From NCBI GenBank assembly GCA_964479045.1, contig CAYZJI010000001.1, positions 62,001 to 126,000 on the forward strand: 64,000 nt of DNA. Reading direction: 5' to 3'. Each line of letters begins with the position of its first letter. Position 1 is the stretch's first letter. The notes beneath the pieces were generated by a model. That model saw nothing but the letters and a program-made list of their open reading frames with translations, made no database searches and was not told the origin of the DNA. Below are positions 59,545 to 64,000 of this stretch, piece after piece. This DNA comes from 2-02-FULL-47-50 sp964479045. GTDB lineage: Bacteria > Pseudomonadota > Gammaproteobacteria > Eutrophobiales > Eutrophobiaceae. A program made the translations under genes and the position numbers.

Positions 59545-61614
59545 TTAACTGCAGTAATAATCCAGCAGCGATTGCTGGGCGGATCGCGGCTTGTGCTGAC
59601 CGGGTTTGGCGCGTTTATAACTGCCATCCGCCTGCAGCAGCCACGCCTGGGTATTGTCATTCAGATAATTCTGCAAACCATACGTGATGATCTGATCACG
59701 TGGCCGTTTTTCCTCGATCGGGAAACAGACTTCCACACGGTTGAACAGGTTACGCGGCATCCAGTCCGCGCTGGCACAGAACAGCAATTCCTCTCCACCA
59801 TGATAAAAATAATAAATGCGGGTATGCTCAAGAAAGCGGCCTATGATTGAACGTACATGGATATTTTCAGAAACGCCCTGTATGCCCGGTCTGAGGCAGC
59901 AGATACCACGTATGATCAGATCAATTTTCACGCCAGCCTGTGAGGCTTCATACAGGGCACGGATAATTTCCGGTTCAACCAGCGCATTCATTTTGGCAAT
60001 AATCCGCGCTTCCTTGCCCTCATGTGCTGCTTTGGTCTCATAACGTATATAATCCAGCAATGCCTTGTGCAAGGTGAAGGGTGACTGCAGCAGCTTTTTG
60101 AGTTTGGTGGCACGTCCCAGACCGGTCAGTTGATGGAAGAGTTTATTAACATCCTCGCCCATGGCCTGATCGCATGTCAGCAAACCATAATCTGTATAAA
60201 GCCGTGCCGTGCGGGCATGATAGTTACCGGTACCCAGATGCACATAACGCCGTAGCTGGCGCCCTTCCCGGCGCACCACCATGATCATCTTTGCATGGGT
60301 TTTGAAACCCACCACGCCATACACCACATGGGCACCGGCTTCCTGCAGATCACTGGCCAATTCGATATTCGCTTCCTCATCAAAACGGGCCATGAGTTCA
60401 ATCACCACTGTGACTTCTTTGCCGGAACGTGCAGCATCTTTCAACGCCTCCACAATCACCGAATCATTACCGGTGCGATAGAGTGTCTGCTTGATGGATA
60501 ACACGTTGGGGTCGCTGGCGGCCTGACGCAGGAAATCAATCACCGGCACAAATGACTGGAACGGATGGTGCAGCAGGATATCGCCATTGTGCAGCGACTC
60601 GAAAATATCGGTTTGCTTGACCAGTCGCGCCGGCTGTTCCGGCACAAACCCGGGATAAACCAGATCCGGCCGATCCACCAGTTCATGGATGGCAATCAGC
60701 CGGTTCAGGTTCACCGGGCCGTTGACCTTGTATAAATCCTGGCTCGTGAGATTGAATTGCTGTAACAGAAAATTGCTGATTTCTTCAGGGCAATTATCTG
60801 CCACCTCGAGACGAACAGCATCATTGAAACGGCGTGAAGGTAATTCACCTTCCAGAGCACGCAACAGGTTGTCCACTTCTTCATCATCCACAAACAATTC
60901 ACTGTTACGCGTCACGCGGAACTGGTAACAGCCGGTGGCCTTCATGCCGGGAAACAAGTCACCCACATGCGCATGAATAATCGACGACAGCAATATAAAA
61001 TCATTCGGGCCAGAGGTTTGATCTTTCGGAATGTGGATGATGCGCGGCAGGGAGCGTGGCGCCTGCACGATCGCAAGACCGCTTTCCCGCCCAAACGCAT
61101 CCTTGCCTTCCAGCGAAACAATGAAATACAGATTCTTGTTCAACACCTTGGGGAACGGGTGTGCCGGGTCAAGTCCTATGGGACTCAGTACCGGCAACAG
61201 ATCATGATTGAAAAACCGTTTTACCCAGCGCGTATGCTTGGCTTCCCAGTTGGCACGCCGGATGATTTTGATCTTTTCTTTGGCCAGATCCGGAATTAAT
61301 ACTTCATTGAGTAGTTTATACTGCTCATTCACCAGTTCCCGGGTAACTTCACTGATCCGCTTTAATATGTCCACAGGCGCCAGGTTATCGGCGCTGGTCT
61401 GTACCGAGCCATACTTGACCTGTTCCTTAAGGCCAGCGACACGGATTTCGAAAAATTCATCCAGATTGGTACTGGAAATACAGAGGAAACGCAACCGCTC
61501 GAGCAAAGGGATGGCTTTGTCTTTGGCCTGCTCAAGTACTCGGCGGTTGAATTCAAGCAGGCTGAGCTCCCGGTTGATATAGAGTTCGGGCTGTTTGAGG
61601 TTGATATCTTCCAC
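59545..61614 (-). CDS. ppk: Polyphosphate kinase 1
   Basis: Makes polyphosphate from ATP. It has 689 residues, near the E. coli length. Four domains are seen, starting with YINRELSLLEFNRRVLEQA. The autophosphorylated histidine is in the HLGTGNYHARTARLYTDYGL segment of the C-terminal half, and the second His in CLRPGIQG-type core strands. It follows phoU by 74 bp on the same strand, as part of the pst-phoU-ppk group. The enzyme and ppx face each other, so synthesis and breakdown are encoded convergently. Confidence 0.96.
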   Translation of the reverse strand: MEDINLKQPELYINRELSLLEFNRRVLEQAKDKAIPLLERLRFLCISSTNLDEFFEIRVAGLKEQVKYGSVQTSADNLAPVDILKRISEVTRELVNEQYKLLNEVLIPDLAKEKIKIIRRANWEAKHTRWVKRFFNHDLLPVLSPIGLDPAHPFPKVLNKNLYFIVSLEGKDAFGRESGLAIVQAPRSLPRIIHIPKDQTSGPNDFILLSSIIHAHVGDLFPGMKATGCYQFRVTRNSELFVDDEEVDNLLRALEGELPSRRFNDAVRLEVADNCPEEISNFLLQQFNLTSQDLYKVNGPVNLNRLIAIHELVDRPDLVYPGFVPEQPARLVKQTDIFESLHNGDILLHHPFQSFVPVIDFLRQAASDPNVLSIKQTLYRTGNDSVIVEALKDAARSGKEVTVVIELMARFDEEANIELASDLQEAGAHVVYGVVGFKTHAKMIMVVRREGRQLRRYVHLGTGNYHARTARLYTDYGLLTCDQAMGEDVNKLFHQLTGLGRATKLKKLLQSPFTLHKALLDYIRYETKAAHEGKEARIIAKMNALVEPEIIRALYEASQAGVKIDLIIRGICCLRPGIQGVSENIHVRSIIGRFLEHTRIYYFYHGGEELLFCASADWMPRNLFNRVEVCFPIEEKRPRDQIITYGLQNYLNDNTQAWLLQADGSYKRAKPGQHKPRSAQQSLLDYYCS

Positions 61615-61688
61615 AAAATGACTTCTTTCGTAACTCAGGTTAGCGCCGGGTGAAATGATTCCGGCTGTGGCCGGTAATACAATACACT

Positions 61689-62405
61689 TTAGCGGGCAGA
61701 GATTTCCTTCTCCATCTGTTCAATGCTGATATGGCGCACATCCTTGCCCTCCACAAAATACACCACATATTCGCAGATATTACGTGCATGATCGGCAATG
61801 CGTTCCAGCGCTCGAGCCGTCCACACGGCGTCGATGGTGCCGGTGATGTTACGCGGATCTTCCATCATGTAAGTAATCAGCTGGCGCAGGACAGCCACAT
61901 ACATCTCATCCGACTTCGGTTCCTCGCCTGCCACCGTAACGGCGGCACGGCTGTCCATGCGCGCAAACGCGTCCAGCGCATCATGCACCATACGCCGGGC
62001 GTGATTGCCCATGGCATTAATGCCGACGTAATAGGATTTAGGGCCCTGCTTTTCAATCAGATCCTTGGCCATCTTGGCAATCTTTTCACTTTCATCACCG
62101 ATACGCTCCAGATCAGTGATGGTTTTGATGACCGCCATTACCAGACGTAAATCGCCGGCCGCCGGTTGGCGCCGGGCCAGTATCTTGGTGCAGTCCTCGT
62201 CTATCGACACTTCCAGCGCATTTACCTGGGGTTCAGTCTTGATGACATTTTGCGCGTGTTCAATCTCGGTTTCCGTCAATGCCTTCAAGGCGTTGATCAG
62301 TTGCTGTTCCACCAGCCCGCCCATCGCCAAGACGCGCTCGCGGATGTTTTCCAGTTCATTGTCGAACTGCTTGGAAATATGTTGTGAACCCATGGCTACT
62401 GTCAT
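61689..62405 (-). CDS. phoU: Phosphate signalling protein PhoU
   Basis: Links the Pst transporter to the PhoR-PhoB system and represses it when phosphate is ample. It has 238 residues in two three-helix PhoU repeats. The segments LVMAVIKTITDLERIGDESEKIAKMA and ARALERIADHARNICEYVVYF are the metal-binding E/D-x-x-x-D type motifs. It follows pstB by 22 bp, the standard pstB-phoU order. phoB and phoR are not in the window. Confidence 0.95.
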   Translation of the reverse strand: MTVAMGSQHISKQFDNELENIRERVLAMGGLVEQQLINALKALTETEIEHAQNVIKTEPQVNALEVSIDEDCTKILARRQPAAGDLRLVMAVIKTITDLERIGDESEKIAKMAKDLIEKQGPKSYYVGINAMGNHARRMVHDALDAFARMDSRAAVTVAGEEPKSDEMYVAVLRQLITYMMEDPRNITGTIDAVWTARALERIADHARNICEYVVYFVEGKDVRHISIEQMEKEISAR

Positions 62406-62427
62406 TTGTCACTCCGTAATTCAGTCA

Positions 62428-63342
62428 TTAACCGTAACGGCCGGTGATATAGTCTTCTGTCATCTTCTTCTTCGGATTGGTAAAGAGCGTATTGGTATCC
62501 GAATATTCAATCAGCTCACCCATGTACATGTACGCCGTATAATCGGACACGCGTGCGGCCTGCTGCATGTTGTGAGTGACAATGACGATGGTGTACTTGG
62601 ACTTCAATTCGTAAATGAGTTCCTCGATCTTCAGGGTAGAAATCGGGTCGAGAGCGGATGCCGGTTCATCCAGCAACAAGACTTCTGGCTCAATGGCAAT
62701 GGCGCGGGCAATCACCAGACGTTGCTGCTGACCTCCGGACAAACCCAATGCATTGTCATGCAACCGGTCGGCCACTTCGTCCCAAAGCGCCGCACCCTTG
62801 AGTGATTTCTCAACCGCCGCATCAAGAGTACGTCGGCCGTTCACACCCTGTATGCGCAGGCCGTATGCGACGTTTTCATAAATGGATTTCGGGAAAGGGT
62901 TTGGTTTCTGGAACACCATGCCGACACGGCGGCGCAAGTCTGCAATGTTCACGCCCTTGGCGTTTATGTCCTGGTCCTTGAGACTGATCGTGCCATTGAT
63001 GCGCACGCTGTCGATCAGATCATTCATTCGGTTGAAGCAACGCAGGAGTGTGGACTTGCCACAACCGCTGGGACCGATGAACGCCGTCACCCGCTTTTCC
63101 GGGATGACCATATTGATGTCCTTCAGGGCCTGCTTCTCAGCGTAGTACAGGTTAAAACCGGTGACACTGATGCATTGTGTTTCCTGCGCCAGATTGACCT
63201 GATCCGCGCGTTTGGCGACCGAACTCAGATCGAATGCATGCGTGGGTGTCTGGATGTCCGTGCTGCTCATTACCTCATCTCCCGCCGTGTCCATCAGGTC
63301 TTCTTTTAGTTGTACAGCGTGTTCAGTGTTGTTCTGCTTCAC
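62428..63342 (-). CDS. pstB: Phosphate ABC transporter ATP-binding protein
   Basis: ATPase of the high-affinity phosphate importer. It has 304 residues. Walker A GPSGCGKST lies at about 93, the ABC signature LSGGQQQR in the middle, Walker B LLLDEPASALD near the C-terminus, and switch His in VTHNMQQ. The Phe-rich QKPNPFP Q-loop is typical of PstB. The first 45-50 residues precede the normal PstB start and contain several Met residues, so the true start may be internal. It overlaps pstA by 20 bp. Confidence 0.95.
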   Translation of the reverse strand: MKQNNTEHAVQLKEDLMDTAGDEVMSSTDIQTPTHAFDLSSVAKRADQVNLAQETQCISVTGFNLYYAEKQALKDINMVIPEKRVTAFIGPSGCGKSTLLRCFNRMNDLIDSVRINGTISLKDQDINAKGVNIADLRRRVGMVFQKPNPFPKSIYENVAYGLRIQGVNGRRTLDAAVEKSLKGAALWDEVADRLHDNALGLSGGQQQRLVIARAIAIEPEVLLLDEPASALDPISTLKIEELIYELKSKYTIVIVTHNMQQAARVSDYTAYMYMGELIEYSDTNTLFTNPKKKMTEDYITGRYG

Positions 63343-64000
63343 GGTACTTCTCCCGTAATCTATTACGAATTCGTATCGCTGTCAGGTTCAAAATCACGAT
63401 TATGGCCACCAGCAACAGTGCCGTGGCATAGACCAGCGGCCGGGCGGCCTCGACATTGGGGCTCTGGAAGCCGACATCGTAAATATGGAAGCCGAGATGC
63501 ATGAATTTCCGGTCGAGGTGCAGGAACGGATAGTTACCGTCCAGCGGCAGGGAGGGCGCGAGTTTCACCACCCCCACCAGCATCAGCGGTGCCACCTCAC
63601 CGGCAGCACGGGCGATGGCCAGTATCAACCCGGTCATCATGGCGGATGCTGTCATGGGTAAAACAGTCCGGTACAGGGTTTCTGCCTTGGTGGCCCCCAA
63701 AGCAAGACTGCCTTCACGTATGGAGCGGGGTACGCGTGACAATCCTTCTTCTGTCGCAACGATCACAACCGGCACCGTCAACAGGGCCAGCGTCAACGAG
63801 GCCCAGATCAGTCCCGGTGTGCCGAAAGTCGGGGCCGGCAGCACTTCCGGATAAAACAACTGATCGATGCTGCCGCCCAGAAAATACACGAAAAAGCCGA
63901 GACCGAACACGCCATAGACAATCGACGGCACGCCAGCCAGATTATTGACGGCGATACGTATGGTGCGGGTGATTACACCCTGTTTGGCATATTCATGGAG
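63323..64000 (-). CDS. pstA: Phosphate ABC transporter permease (N-terminus beyond window)
   Basis: Inner-membrane permease subunit. 225 residues of the C-terminal part are visible, and the frame is open to the right edge. The first visible residues (EYAKQGVITRTIRIAVNNLAGVPSIVYGVFG) are the conserved PstA core, so a GTG at 63931 is not the start. Two or three further membrane segments follow, with the EAA-type loop SLALGATKAETLYRTVLP. It overlaps pstB by 20 bp. pstC and pstS should lie to the right. Confidence 0.93.
   Translation of the reverse strand, partial: LHEYAKQGVITRTIRIAVNNLAGVPSIVYGVFGLGFFVYFLGGSIDQLFYPEVLPAPTFGTPGLIWASLTLALLTVPVVIVATEEGLSRVPRSIREGSLALGATKAETLYRTVLPMTASAMMTGLILAIARAAGEVAPLMLVGVVKLAPSLPLDGNYPFLHLDRKFMHLGFHIYDVGFQSPNVEAARPLVYATALLLVAIIVILNLTAIRIRNRLREKYREAEQH

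Noticed and set aside
1..64000. CRISPR arrays, tRNA or rRNA genes, phage or transposase genes
   Set aside because: No regularly spaced direct repeats, no cloverleaf-like sequence and no transposase motifs were seen.

Overview
The window is a gene-dense chromosomal segment from a gammaproteobacterium of moderate GC content. The assignment rests on gene order typical of that class: dusB-fis, accB-accC-prmA, pepP-ubiH-ubiI downstream of a YgfB-like gene, a short coiled-coil gene coupled to zapA followed by 6S RNA, dsbD-cutA beside groES-groEL, and pst-phoU-ppk. A tkt-gap-pgk-pyk-fba block with a class I aldolase is an arrangement I associate with autotrophic or methylotrophic relatives. No RuBisCO or C1 oxidation gene is visible, so lifestyle is not settled. 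There are no tRNA or rRNA genes, transposases, phage genes or CRISPR arrays. The genus cannot be named from this sequence.

Layout. 1-7.8 kb (minus strand): an MSHA-type IV pilus operon (mshM, mshL, mshN, mshE, running off the left edge), headed by a sigma-54 response regulator coupled to mshM. 7.8-11.6 kb (minus): methyl-cycle genes metK, ahcY and metF, with an S-adenosylhomocysteine riboswitch and a good promoter before ahcY. 11.7-20.1 kb (plus): a redoxin, then tkt-gap-pgk-pyk-fba, an unknown 98-residue protein and a HIT protein. 20.1-23 kb (minus): ferritin-like protein, rhomboid protease, beta-carbonic anhydrase, purC. 23-26 kb: VOC protein and speD, convergent with and overlapping glnS. 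26-30.5 kb (minus): ubiquinone hydroxylases, pepP, YgfB-like protein. 30.6-32 kb: zapA pair, 6S RNA, EVE protein. 32-38 kb: yaiI, ilvA, rpiA, an overlooked 50-residue membrane protein, dtd, hemF, hisB, hisH. 38-43.3 kb: DEAD-box helicase, kup, purD. 43.4-53.2 kb (minus): purH, fis, dusB, a DUF3426 protein, prmA, accC, accB, aroQ, a TlpA-like protein, dsbD, cutA. 53.4-55.5 kb: groES-groEL with a perfect CIRCE operator and a strong terminator. 55.5-64 kb: methyltransferase, DUF2333 protein, sixA, ppx, and the pstA-pstB-phoU-ppk phosphate and polyphosphate set, cut by the right edge.

How it fits together. Most genes are core metabolism: activated methyl cycle, lower glycolysis and pentose phosphate steps, purine, histidine and fatty-acid precursor synthesis, ubiquinone, thiol redox and phosphate storage. 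The less routine content lies between genes. Two copies of a 28-14-28 bp double-hairpin repeat show compensatory changes in their stems, and one sits inside a 133-bp element with terminal inverted repeats. A second palindromic family occurs at three intergenic sites. Further items are a small membrane protein behind a perfect 16-bp palindrome, an orphan regulator built into the pilus operon, and several convergent gene pairs that abut or overlap with no visible terminator. I found no clearly new multi-gene system; these points are the best candidates for follow-up.
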